DNA of 64,000 bases from Halomonas sp. ALS9 (GTDB taxonomy: Bacteria > Pseudomonadota > Gammaproteobacteria > Pseudomonadales > Halomonadaceae): contig NZ_LXRG01000110.1 of the NCBI RefSeq assembly GCF_001651035.1, positions 248,001 to 312,000 of the forward strand, read 5' to 3'. Below are positions 17,941-26,297 of this stretch, one piece after another; within the stretch, counting starts at the first letter, position 1; each line of letters begins with the position of its first letter. The notes under the pieces are model-generated. The model was not told the origin of the DNA, searched no databases, and saw only the letters and a list, made by a program, of their open reading frames with translations. The position numbers were made by a program, and so were the translations under genes.

Positions 17941-17966
17941 GCCCGGTACATTCACCGGGCGTTTTT
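17941..17966 (+). terminator. Rho-independent terminator after the aldehyde dehydrogenase
   Basis: GCCCGGT (17941-17947) pairs with ACCGGGC (17954-17960) around ACATTC, followed by GTTTTT. Confidence 0.88.
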
Positions 17967-18044
17967 GTCAGTCCCCCTGACGCTGACTCTACCGATAAGA
18001 GCCGTTGTTAAATGGCCGTATTGACAACTATTAGGAGTTGGATC

Positions 18045-19073
18045 ATGGATAGCACAATGCGCGCCGCGGTGGTTCGTGAGTTTGGCCAGCCGTTGGTCAT
18101 AGAAGAAGTCGACGTGCCCCGCCCCAAGCAGGGCGAAGTGTTGATGAAAGTGGCGGCCTCTGGGGTTTGCCATACCGATTTACATGCCGCCCATGGGGAT
18201 TGGCCGGTGAAACCCTCGCCGCCGTTTATTCCCGGCCATGAGGGCGTTGGGCATATCGTGGCGGTGGGTGCCGGTGTCACCCATGTCAAAGAGGGTGATC
18301 GCATCGGCGTACCCTGGCTCTACTCGGCCTGCGGCTACTGTGAACACTGTTTAGGTGGTTGGGAGACGCTTTGCGAGTCCCAGCAAAATACCGGCTACAG
18401 CGTTAACGGTGGGTTTGCCGACTATACCTTAGCGGATGCGGACTATGTCGGGCGCTTGCCGGATGCCATCGATTTTATCGAAATAGCCCCGGTGCTGTGT
18501 GCGGGTGTCACAGTCTATAAAGGCTTGAAGATGACCGATACCCGCCCCGGTCAGTGGGTGGTGATTTCGGGTATTGGTGGCCTGGGTCATATGGCGGTGC
18601 AGTACGCTAAAGCGATGGGGCTGAATGTGGCGGCTGTCGATATCGATGACAGCAAGCTAGCCTTGGCCGAGCGCTTAGGCGCTACGGTGACGGTTAACGC
18701 CATGAAAACCGACCCAGCTGCCTACCTGAAGAAGACCATTGGCGGTGCTCATGGGGCACTGGTTACCGCAGTATCGCCGAAGGCGTTCGATCAAGCGCAG
18801 AATATGCTACGTCGCGGCGGCACGCTGGTGCTCAACGGCCTACCGCCCGGCGACTTTCCGCTGCCGATCTTCAGCACGGTGCTCAACGGCATTACCATTC
18901 GTGGCTCTATCGTCGGTACGCGCAGCGATTTGCAGGAAGCGCTGGACTTCGCCGCCGAAGGCAAGGTTAAAGCAACGGTTGCGACCGACACGCTGGACAA
19001 TATCAACGACGTTTTCCAGCGCATGATCGACGGCAAGATCGAAGGCCGTATCGTGCTTGATATGGCGAGCTGA
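18045..19073 (+). CDS. adhP: Zinc-dependent alcohol dehydrogenase, AdhP-like
   Basis: 342 residues, medium-chain dehydrogenase family. Catalytic zinc ligands are Cys42 ([16 protein letters not shown]), His65 (PGHEGVG) and a Cys near 153. The structural zinc lobe has Cys96, 99, 102 and 110. The Rossmann motif is [14 protein letters not shown]. The length and the [16 protein letters not shown] segment match bacterial AdhP ethanol dehydrogenases. The ATG at 18045 lies 8 bases after TTAGGAG. It stands downstream of the ExaC-like gene but is separated by a terminator, so it has its own promoter. Together they would convert ethanol to acetate, or the reverse for the first step. Confidence 0.92.
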   Translation: MDSTMRAAVVREFGQPLVIEEVDVPRPKQGEVLMKVAASGVCHTDLHAAHGDWPVKPSPPFIPGHEGVGHIVAVGAGVTHVKEGDRIGVPWLYSACGYCEHCLGGWETLCESQQNTGYSVNGGFADYTLADADYVGRLPDAIDFIEIAPVLCAGVTVYKGLKMTDTRPGQWVVISGIGGLGHMAVQYAKAMGLNVAAVDIDDSKLALAERLGATVTVNAMKTDPAAYLKKTIGGAHGALVTAVSPKAFDQAQNMLRRGGTLVLNGLPPGDFPLPIFSTVLNGITIRGSIVGTRSDLQEALDFAAEGKVKATVATDTLDNINDVFQRMIDGKIEGRIVLDMAS

Positions 19074-19094
19074 TAGCTGGCTATATCAGCAACC

Positions 19095-19116
19095 AGGGGA
19101 GGCAACTCCCCTTTTT
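19095..19116 (+). terminator. Rho-independent terminator after adhP
   Basis: AGGGGAG (19095-19101) pairs with CTCCCCT (19106-19112) around a GCAA tetraloop, followed by five T counting the last stem base. Confidence 0.85.
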
Positions 19117-19146
19117 AATGCCGACGTTTTCATTGCACCGCCGCTA

Positions 19147-20907
19147 TTAAGTTCCCGCGGTTACCTCGCTGCTATATCTCCGGCCCAACCAACGTCGCGA
19201 CATGCGCTCAGCGTGGGCAAGGTGGCTGACGACCGCTAACTTACCCGCTTCGCGCTTAATGCCCGCGCGTTTAATTTTCAGCGCCATACGCGGTGGCAGC
19301 CCAACAAATATAACGCCTACGTCTTGCTCGCCCAGTTCCCGACGCAGGCTGTCCAGCGCCACCATGGCGGTGGTGTCCAGGCTGGGCACATCGCGCATAT
19401 CCAAAACGACAACTCGAACGCCGTGATCAATCACCCGCAGCGTGGCAATCGCCTTTTCTGCCGCACCAAAAAATAGCGGGCCACTGATTTTGTAGAGTGC
19501 TACTTCGGCGGGAAAGTGTTGGTCGGAATCGGGTGTGGCTAAACGCTGGGTATGGGTTAGCTGTGCCATACGGCGGATAAATAGTGCCGCCGCAAGGCCA
19601 ATACCGACGGCCACCGCGATCACCATGTCGAAAATCACCGTGAGGGCAAAGCAGATCACTAGCACTGATACATCGCTGACGGGCGCGCTTTTCAGCGTAT
19701 GTACAAAGTGGCGTGCTTCGCTCATGTTCCAGGCAATGATAAACAGCAGGGCAGCTAAGGCGGCCATGGGCACATACCCCAGTACACCCGCCAGCGCGAC
19801 CACGGCAAGTAACACCACCAGCGAATGCACCACCGCGGCGACAGGTGAACAAGCACCGCTTTTGATATTGGTCGCCGTGCGGGCTAGGGCTGCCGTGGCG
19901 GTAATGCCGCCAAAGAAGGGCACCACCATATTGCCCAGCCCCTGACCAATCAGCTCCGCGTTAGGGTCATGACGGGTGCGGGTTAGGCCATCTGCTACCA
20001 CGGCGCATAGCAGCGACTCAATGGCCGCTAAAAGCGCAATCGCCAGTGCCGGGCCAAGCAGCGCCTGAATCAGTGCAAAGTTGATCTCAAGTGGGGTGCC
20101 ATCCGCGCCGGGTAAATGCCACGGCGCGGTAAAACTAGGCGCAAAGGGCGGAATGCCACTGCCGCTCTCACCCTCGAACTCCCAGCTAAACCGTGAAGCG
20201 ATGGTATCGACTTCCACACCACTCATCAGCAACAGCGCAGCCGCCACCGTGCCCACCGCTAAACCTACCAGCGGGGCAGGTACGGGCGTATTCAAGCGGG
20301 GCCAGATTAACAGCGTCGCTAGGGTTATAAGCCCAATACTGATCTCTGCTGGTGAAAGTGTGGGTAGCGCCTGGCCAATCAGCATTAGGTTCTGCAGGGT
20401 GCTATCGCCAAGCTCGACCCCGGATAAACCGAGAAAGTCCGGCAGCTGTAATAGCGCAATCACCACGCCGATACCCGCCGTAAAGCCAAGAATCACTGGG
20501 TAGGGCACGTACTGAATCAGGCTGCCCAACCGAGAAAGCCCCAGTGCGACCAAGATAGCGCCCGCCATCAGCGTGGCAATCAGCAGCCCGCCCAGGCCAT
20601 GGTTGGCCACGATGGGGAATAGGATGACCACAAAGGCGGCGGTGGGGCCGGAGATATTAAACCGCGAACCGCCGGTTAAGGCGATCACTGCCCCCGCAAC
20701 GATGGCAGTGTAAAGCCCATGTTGGGGCGGCACACCGGTGGCGATTGCCAGTGCCATGGAAAGCGGTACTGCCACCACGCCAATCGTTAGCCCCGCCATC
20801 ACATCACGCTTTAATTTGGCCAGCGTATACCCTTCACGCCAAGCGCTGACTAGCGCACTGCCAGGCAGCGGAAAAACGTAACCCGAAGAGCGATGGGCGC
20901 GGGACAT
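19147..20907 (-). CDS. SulP-family anion transporter with STAS domain
   Basis: 586 residues. The SulP membrane domain spans about 25-430, with the N-terminal signature DVMAGLTIGVVAVPLSMALAIA, the GLYTAIVAG turn and the NISGPTAAF motif. The STAS domain occupies about 460-570, with VVVLDMRDVPSLDTTAMVAL. The ATG at 20907 is 8 bases after AGGAG; the annotated frame could extend 10 residues but without a site. SulP proteins carry sulfate, bicarbonate or dicarboxylates; the sequence alone does not decide. It is monocistronic and convergent with adhP. Confidence 0.9.
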   Translation of the reverse strand: MSRAHRSSGYVFPLPGSALVSAWREGYTLAKLKRDVMAGLTIGVVAVPLSMALAIATGVPPQHGLYTAIVAGAVIALTGGSRFNISGPTAAFVVILFPIVANHGLGGLLIATLMAGAILVALGLSRLGSLIQYVPYPVILGFTAGIGVVIALLQLPDFLGLSGVELGDSTLQNLMLIGQALPTLSPAEISIGLITLATLLIWPRLNTPVPAPLVGLAVGTVAAALLLMSGVEVDTIASRFSWEFEGESGSGIPPFAPSFTAPWHLPGADGTPLEINFALIQALLGPALAIALLAAIESLLCAVVADGLTRTRHDPNAELIGQGLGNMVVPFFGGITATAALARTATNIKSGACSPVAAVVHSLVVLLAVVALAGVLGYVPMAALAALLFIIAWNMSEARHFVHTLKSAPVSDVSVLVICFALTVIFDMVIAVAVGIGLAAALFIRRMAQLTHTQRLATPDSDQHFPAEVALYKISGPLFFGAAEKAIATLRVIDHGVRVVVLDMRDVPSLDTTAMVALDSLRRELGEQDVGVIFVGLPPRMALKIKRAGIKREAGKLAVVSHLAHAERMSRRWLGRRYSSEVTAGT

Positions 20908-21001
20908 GGAGCCGTCTCCTAAGAACAGTGAAAACAAGCCATTACGCTACGCCTGCGGTGAAATTTGCACAACAAGGCGTTAGTCGCGGGGAGAATTCGC
21001 G

Positions 21002-21032
21002 CAAAAAAAATCCCGGCACGCAGGCCGGGATT
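21002..21032 (-). terminator. Terminator of the betT-like gene
   Basis: Read on the minus strand, AATCCCGG pairs with CCGGGATT and is followed by eight T. It lies 28 bases past the stop codon. Confidence 0.88.
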
Positions 21033-21059
21033 CGTCTTTTAGATTAAACGCTAACGCCG

Positions 21060-23108
21060 TTACATCTGCGAGTCTTCCGGCGGTTCGCCGATGGTGCCAG
21101 GCATTGCCTGCACATGGCCCATCTGCTGACCCGCCAGCGTCAGGAAGTGCAGGTGGCGCTCATACTCGGCTACTAAATCACCAATTACCTGACCACGGGT
21201 ATAGCCGTTAAGGTCTTTATCCTGTCCACCTTCTGCCAGGTACACATCCAGACGCACATAAAAGTCATCGTCCGCCGGTATAAAGCTCGGCGTGCGCATG
21301 CGGTGAGGGCAGACTTGGTAGACAAAGCTGGTCGCTTCGCCGAAGTCGACCTGGAGCATCAGGTTAGGTAGCGATTCGCCCTCAACGTGCTCTTCGGTCA
21401 CATTGGCGGTCTGGCCACGGCTCTCAAGCTCCTGGGCAAACTGGGTCATGGCCGGGCGAATAGAGTGTTCAAGGGTTGCCGCCGCACCGGCTCGCGTGGA
21501 GGTATCCAGGGCGCGATCCAGGCGCTCCTTCCAATCGCCGCCAGGGGCACCGCCGGCAATCATGCGGCGGGCATCGGCTTTTTTGCCTTCCAGTTTCAGC
21601 GCTTTATACATACCCACCATCACCGCAAAAATAACCAGAGAGAAGGGCAGTGCCGTGATAACGACAGCGCTCTGAAGTGCGTTTAAGCCGCCGGCCATGA
21701 GCAGAGCAATAGTGATCAAACCGATGACTGCCGACCAGAAAATACGCAGTTTTACCGGCGCATCGTGGTTGACGTCACTCAAAATAGACGTGAAGTTAGC
21801 CAGCACAAGCGCACCGGAATCCGCTGAAGTAATAAAGAACACGATACCCAAGACGGTGACCACCGCAGCGGTAAGACCTACATAGGGGTAGTACTCAAGC
21901 AGCGTGTAGAGCGTGGTTTGCGGGGTGTTAAGTGCCTGCTCACCCAGTTCGACAACCCCTTGGTTGGCCACCAGCTCTATACCGCTATTACCAAACACCG
22001 ACATCCACACCATCATAAAGGCGAGCGGAATAAACAAGGCGCCTGCGACAAATTCACGAATGGTACGGCCACGGGAGATGCGCGCCAGGAACAGACCAAC
22101 GAACGGTGTCCAGGCAATCCACCAGCCCCAGAAGAAGATCGTCCACCACATTTTCCACTCTTGGGCGCCTTCATCGGCAAAGGCGTAGGTGTCAAAGCTG
22201 GCACCGACAAACCCTGATAAATAATCACCGGCGTTATTAACCACTTTATCCAGCAGTACCAGCGTGTCGCCTGAAAAGAGTACAAACAGCATCAGCGCCA
22301 ATGCCAACAGCATGTTGAACTCAGAGAGGCGACGAATGCCTTTTTCAACGCCGGTCACCACAGAAATCGTCGCTAATACCACCACCAAGACAATCAAAAT
22401 CACCTGCACGGTGAGCGTTTCCGGCACGCCGAACATATAGGTAAGGCCGTAATTGAGCTGCATCACCCCAATACCCAGGCTGGTAGCAATGCCGAACACG
22501 GTGGAGATCACGGCTGTAATGTCGACAGCGTTACCAATGGGGCCGTGGATACGCTTGCCCAGAATCGGGTATAGCGCGCTACGAATCGCCAGCGGCAGGC
22601 GGTGACGGTAGCTAAAGTAGGCCAGCGCCATACCCATCAACACGTACAGCCCCCAGCCGGAGAGCCCCCAGTGCAGATAGGTTTGAACGACGGCGTTACG
22701 CATCGCTGCCTGACTCTCCGGGGTTAAATCCGGCGGTGCCAAATAGTGGGCAACCGGCTCGGCAACGCTGAAGAACAGCAGGTCGATACCGATACCCGCG
22801 GCGAACAGCATGGCCGACCAGGAGAGCAGCGAAAACTCAGGTCGTGAGTGATCAGGCCCCAGGCGGATACTGCCAAAGCGCGACATGCCAATCGCAATGA
22901 CGAAGACCAGGTACGCCACAATGGCGAGCATGTAGTACCAGCCAAAGGTTTTGCTTACCCAAGCGAGGCCAGCATCAAAAAAGGCACCGGCTTGCTCTGT
23001 AAACAGCATAGTGAGCACAAGGAAGATGACAATACCCGCCACACTGCCGTGGAAAACCACGGGGTTGAGGCGGTCTCGGGAGGGGAGGGTGGGGTTGTCT
23101 TTCGCCAT
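21060..23108 (-). CDS. betT: BCCT-family choline transporter, BetT-like
   Basis: 682 residues. Twelve helices carry the betaine-carnitine-choline transporter signature (WTIFFWGWWIAWTPFVGLFLAR, split here for length) and the GIGIDLLFFSVAEPVAHY segment that is close to E. coli BetT. A long cytoplasmic C-terminal domain of about 170 residues, the osmosensory part of BetT-type proteins, is present. The ATG at 23108 has AGGAG 9 bases upstream. A palindrome containing TGAACGTTCA just upstream looks like a BetI-type operator. No betI, betA or betB is present in the window, so the glycine betaine synthesis genes must be elsewhere. Confidence 0.9.
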   Translation of the reverse strand: MAKDNPTLPSRDRLNPVVFHGSVAGIVIFLVLTMLFTEQAGAFFDAGLAWVSKTFGWYYMLAIVAYLVFVIAIGMSRFGSIRLGPDHSRPEFSLLSWSAMLFAAGIGIDLLFFSVAEPVAHYLAPPDLTPESQAAMRNAVVQTYLHWGLSGWGLYVLMGMALAYFSYRHRLPLAIRSALYPILGKRIHGPIGNAVDITAVISTVFGIATSLGIGVMQLNYGLTYMFGVPETLTVQVILIVLVVVLATISVVTGVEKGIRRLSEFNMLLALALMLFVLFSGDTLVLLDKVVNNAGDYLSGFVGASFDTYAFADEGAQEWKMWWTIFFWGWWIAWTPFVGLFLARISRGRTIREFVAGALFIPLAFMMVWMSVFGNSGIELVANQGVVELGEQALNTPQTTLYTLLEYYPYVGLTAAVVTVLGIVFFITSADSGALVLANFTSILSDVNHDAPVKLRIFWSAVIGLITIALLMAGGLNALQSAVVITALPFSLVIFAVMVGMYKALKLEGKKADARRMIAGGAPGGDWKERLDRALDTSTRAGAAATLEHSIRPAMTQFAQELESRGQTANVTEEHVEGESLPNLMLQVDFGEATSFVYQVCPHRMRTPSFIPADDDFYVRLDVYLAEGGQDKDLNGYTRGQVIGDLVAEYERHLHFLTLAGQQMGHVQAMPGTIGEPPEDSQM

Positions 23109-23140
23109 GCAGGCGGACTCCTGTTGTTGAAAGATGATTT

Positions 23141-23168
23141 TATTTTGAATGAACGTTCAAATAAAATA
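23141..23168. promoter_or_regulatory. 28-bp two-arm dyad upstream of betT (BetI-like operator)
   Basis: TATTTT-N3-TGAACGTTCA-N3-AAAATA is symmetric over 28 bases, centred at 23154/23155 and 32 bases upstream of the betT start. The size and the GAACGTTC core fit a TetR-family site such as BetI, which represses choline uptake genes. Confidence 0.6.
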
Positions 23169-23255
23169 CGCGATTAAGCGTCCTCCTTCAAGTTAAGCCC
23201 CCCTATTTGAGTTGAATTAGCGTGAAGTTAGCAATGCGCTGACGAACGTGCAGAC

Positions 23256-23283
23256 GCAAAAACGCCCGGGAATACCGGGCGTT
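23256..23283 (-). terminator. Terminator of the Spy/CpxP-like gene
   Basis: On the minus strand AACGCCCGG pairs with CCGGGCGTT across a 5-base loop, followed by five T. It lies 29 bases past the stop of the Spy/CpxP-like gene. Confidence 0.87.
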
Positions 23284-23311
23284 GGCTCGATTTTTGATGA
23301 TTTACCCGCGT

Positions 23312-23734
23312 TTATTCACTGTCAGCACTCTCGTCTCTATCACCACTGTGGTGGCCACCCTTGCCATGTTTGCCACGATACTCTTCATGGGCTTCTTGCA
23401 TGGCATTGCGCAGCGCTTCCTGCTCTTCTTCGGTGAGAATCTCGGCCACCCGCGCGTGATGCTCTTCACGCAGTGCCTGCATGGCTTCGCGATGTTCGGC
23501 GTGTGCTTCATTGAGCTCAGCCTGCTTCTCTGCTGAGATATCTGCGCGCTCGTACACCTCTTGGCGACGCTCCTCCATGCGCTCTTCCATACGTTCGCGA
23601 TCAGGGCCTTGGCCTTCATGGTCACCGTGGCTATGCGCTTGAGCGGTAAACGCTAATGGCATAATGGCGATAGCCAGCAGGGCAGGGGCAAACAGTTGGC
23701 GAATTGAAACTTTGCTGGCGTTTGAAGTTTTCAT
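23312..23734 (-). CDS. Spy/CpxP-like periplasmic protein
   Basis: 140 residues. A signal peptide ends near FTAQA-HS, followed by a highly charged, Glu/Arg/His-rich, all-helical body with two long amphipathic helices and an LTEEEQEALR segment that corresponds to the LTxxQ motif of Spy and CpxP. The C-terminal tail is His/Gly/Asp rich (KHGKGGHHSGDRDE), which could bind metal. The ATG has CAGGAG upstream. Three 11-bp phased TTGCA-type repeats and a TAATAC -10 element precede it, the same motif found before the RND-BaeSR operon. Spy-family proteins are envelope-stress chaperones. Confidence 0.82.
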   Translation of the reverse strand: MKTSNASKVSIRQLFAPALLAIAIMPLAFTAQAHSHGDHEGQGPDRERMEERMEERRQEVYERADISAEKQAELNEAHAEHREAMQALREEHHARVAEILTEEEQEALRNAMQEAHEEYRGKHGKGGHHSGDRDESADSE

Positions 23735-23764
23735 AAATTCTCTCCTGGTGAGTTGACGATGCCA

Positions 23765-23807
23765 GTATTACCAGTCGGCGTGCAAACCGTTTGCAGATAG
23801 TGTGCAA
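23765..23807 (-). promoter_or_regulatory. Promoter with three 11-bp TTGCA repeats, BaeR-like box
   Basis: On the minus strand the units TTGCACACTAT, CTGCAAACGGT and TTGCACGCCGA (23807-23775) are exactly 11 bases each, the phasing of OmpR-family sites. TAATAC (23770-23765) is a plausible -10, with the middle repeat where the -35 would be. The segment TCTGCAAAC is close to the published E. coli BaeR box TCTNCANAA. Confidence 0.6.
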
Positions 23808-23896
23808 CAATCATGATCTTATTGGCTTGCTGCAGGTCGTAGTTAGTCGTTGAGAGTGGTAGGTGAGGGGTCACCTATTTATCCAGGAGATGCATA

Positions 23897-24847
23897 ATGT
23901 CGCGTACCAAGCTAATTCGCGAGTGGCAACAGCATGGAGTGCTTCCCACCCTACGCCGTGCTACTGGCCTTGGGGCGGTTGTATTATTGCTGAGTGGCTG
24001 CAGCGCTGCCCAGCACGTTAGCCAAGGTGAACCCGCTGTTGAGAGCAGTGCGCTGCGTGCCCCCCAGCCCTTTACGCGCTTGGCGCCAAGAGTGTACACG
24101 CCAGAAGCGTGGCCCCAGGCGTTAATGGCTGACGTTTATCTCCCCGACGACCCGAGCGATGTGCGGCGACCTGCTGCCTTAGTGGTACATGGCGGCGGCT
24201 GGCGCAATCGTACGCCAGAAGATATGCATGGCATCGCCGAGCAGTTAGCCGGGCAAGGCTACGTGGCAGTGAATATTGAGTACCGTTTTGCGCCTGAGTA
24301 TCGCTTCCCTAGCCAACTGCATGATTTGCAGCAGGCGATGGCCTGGATTCACGGCAATGCCGACGAGTGGCAAGTAGATACAAGCCGCATTGTAGGGGTG
24401 GGGTTTTCCTCTGGCGCGCATTTAGTAAGTTTACTGGCGGTGGCAGGAGCAGAAGGGCCGCTGTCCGAACCTTACGGTGGCGAGCAAAGCCGTTTAGCCG
24501 CGGTATTGGCTGGAGGGCTGCCGAGTGATTTGCTCAAATTTGATGATGGCCGCTTGGTCGTCGATTTTATCGGCGGTACCCGCGCTGAAGAAAACGAAGC
24601 GTATCGCCTAGCCTCACCCGCACGGCAAATTACCCCTCAGGCGCCGCCGTTTTTTCTGTTCCACGGCAAGTGGGATCAATTGGTGCCGGTGGATCACGCC
24701 ACAGACTTCTACCAAGCACTGCAGGACAACAACATTGAAAGCGAGCTGTATCTGCAGCGCTGGCGCGGCCACATTACAAGCTTCCTGCTGCGCGGTGGCG
24801 CCATTGAAGCGGGCATCGCGTTTCTTAATCGGCAGGTCAATCCTTAA
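23897..24847 (+). CDS. Alpha/beta-hydrolase lipoprotein (BD-FAE/esterase-like)
   Basis: 316 residues. A lipobox LLSGC puts the lipidated cysteine near residue 35. The hydrolase body has the HGGGW oxyanion motif (VVHGGGWRNRTPEDM), the nucleophile elbow GFSSGAH, an Asp in the WDQLVPV strand and a late His (RGHITSF). These match the carboxylesterase/BD-FAE-like group. The ATG lies 7 bases after AGGAG. It diverges from the Spy-like gene. Substrate unknown; a membrane-anchored esterase or peptidase are both possible. Confidence 0.85.
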   Translation: MSRTKLIREWQQHGVLPTLRRATGLGAVVLLLSGCSAAQHVSQGEPAVESSALRAPQPFTRLAPRVYTPEAWPQALMADVYLPDDPSDVRRPAALVVHGGGWRNRTPEDMHGIAEQLAGQGYVAVNIEYRFAPEYRFPSQLHDLQQAMAWIHGNADEWQVDTSRIVGVGFSSGAHLVSLLAVAGAEGPLSEPYGGEQSRLAAVLAGGLPSDLLKFDDGRLVVDFIGGTRAEENEAYRLASPARQITPQAPPFFLFHGKWDQLVPVDHATDFYQALQDNNIESELYLQRWRGHITSFLLRGGAIEAGIAFLNRQVNP

Positions 24848-24862
24848 TGCCCCTTAACTTCA

Positions 24863-25363
24863 TCAAGCCATGGCCAACGACACCATTTCGATAACAGCGC
24901 CATCATCAAGATCCATCTGAGCGACAAGTTTGTTTAGTTGGCCCATGGCTTCTTGAAGAGCACTATTAAGGCTATTGATTTCTTGTTGCAGAGCGTCGAG
25001 TTTTACTTGGCGCTGTTCATCGCTCAGGGACTGGTCGCGCATAACATCTTCCAGTTCCTGCTGTTTCTCTTTTAATTTTTCTCTATATTCAACAATTCGC
25101 TTTAGTAGCTCCTTAATTTCCATTGGAAAATCACTTTCATCAATTTTGGCGTTCTTCGCTTCCTGGGTACTGCCAGCCTTTTCTGAGGCAGAGGCGATGC
25201 CTCTGGCTAGGGGTGACAGATCCAAATGAATGCTGGTATCGGCTTCCTTTGGGACAGCGTTAGACGCGGCCGGTGTTGACGTTACTTTCTCGACACTTAA
25301 CGGCTCACTACGTAAAGAATATGCATCTAAAGAGGCACTTCCGGTAGATAAAGAGATGGTCAT
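24863..25363 (-). CDS. Hypothetical coiled-coil protein
   Basis: 166 residues, no family recognised. The N-terminal 60 residues are Ser/Thr/Ala-rich and low complexity. From about 80 to 150 a continuous heptad pattern rich in Glu, Gln and Lys predicts a coiled coil. The C-terminus ends MVSLAMA. No signal peptide or membrane helix is seen. The base composition is more AT-rich than the neighbours. The ATG at 25363 has only a weak GAGAT site. It stands alone between a lipoprotein hydrolase and the BaeR-like gene. The layout recalls small flagellar or secreted helical proteins, but this is not evidence of function. Confidence 0.7.
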   Translation of the reverse strand: MTISLSTGSASLDAYSLRSEPLSVEKVTSTPAASNAVPKEADTSIHLDLSPLARGIASASEKAGSTQEAKNAKIDESDFPMEIKELLKRIVEYREKLKEKQQELEDVMRDQSLSDEQRQVKLDALQQEINSLNSALQEAMGQLNKLVAQMDLDDGAVIEMVSLAMA

Positions 25364-25529
25364 GGCAATCTCTCGATAGTATGAAAGGCTATGTAAAGCA
25401 GGCGCTATGGCGACTGCACAGGCTAGCTTAGGGAGATGGGTTCTAAGCAGGCTAATAGTGTTATCGACAGTTTGAGACGATACTTTAGCTTACGCTGATA
25501 AGGGTGAGTATCTCGCCTAGCTAATAGCC

Positions 25530-26225
25530 TTACCCCTCCGGCTGATACTTATAGCCTACACCGTATACCGAGCGGATAATTTCCAGTTCAGGGAGCGCTT
25601 CGTGTATTTTCTTGCGCAGCTTTTTAATGTGGCTGTCCACGGTGCGCTCCGAGACGATGCGATTGTCACGATACATGTGATCCATCAACTGTTCACGACT
25701 GAAGATTCGCCCCGGCGCCTGCATCATCACCCGCAGCAGCTGGAACTCCACTGCCGTCAGGCCTAAGTCCTGCCCGTGGGCAAGCGCCTGCCAGCCATCT
25801 TCGTTTAGTACCACCGGTGCATTTTGCACCTCAGCAGGGGCATCGGCCGCCGCTTGGCTGCGGCGAAGTACCGCCTTAACCCTGGCCACCACTTCCCGGG
25901 GGCTGAATGGTTTGCAGATGTAGTCATCGGCACCCAGTTCCAGCCCTAGCAAGCGGTCAACCTCTTCTACCTTGGCGGTGACCATAATGATCGCAATGCC
26001 CGGCCACTGCTGGCGTATTTCCCGGCTTAGGGTAAGACCATCTTTGCCTGGCAGCATAATATCGAGTAGCACCAACGCCGGGGAGTGGTGCGCCAGCCAC
26101 GGCATTACCTCATCGCCGTGGCCTAGGGTCGTCACCTCAAAACCATGCGTGGTTAGGTAGTCCGCCATGAGGCGGGCAATCTTCGGTTCATCCTCAACAA
26201 TCAGTAAAGAGGTAGCGTGCGACAT
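25530..26225 (-). CDS. baeR: OmpR-family response regulator, BaeR-like
   Basis: 231 residues. The receiver has LIVEDEPKIARLM, Asp54 in LVLLDIMLPGKDGLTLSREI and the KPFSPREVVARVKAVLRR linker. A winged-helix domain fills about 130-228 (FSREQLMDHMYRDNRIVSERTVDSHIKKLRKK). Several stretches are close to E. coli BaeR (VTAKVEEVDRLLGLELGADDYICKP). It lies 72 bases after the kinase gene, last in an MFP-RND-HK-RR order, the same logic as mdtABC-baeSR. Likely binds the 11-bp TTGCA repeats seen upstream of the operon and the Spy-like gene. Confidence 0.92.
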   Translation of the reverse strand: MSHATSLLIVEDEPKIARLMADYLTTHGFEVTTLGHGDEVMPWLAHHSPALVLLDIMLPGKDGLTLSREIRQQWPGIAIIMVTAKVEEVDRLLGLELGADDYICKPFSPREVVARVKAVLRRSQAAADAPAEVQNAPVVLNEDGWQALAHGQDLGLTAVEFQLLRVMMQAPGRIFSREQLMDHMYRDNRIVSERTVDSHIKKLRKKIHEALPELEIIRSVYGVGYKYQPEG

Positions 26226-26297
26226 AGCGGTAGACTCGCTTAACAGTGAACGTGAAGGCGTGGATTAACGGCTATTTAAATATGAGTGCTTGGTACA

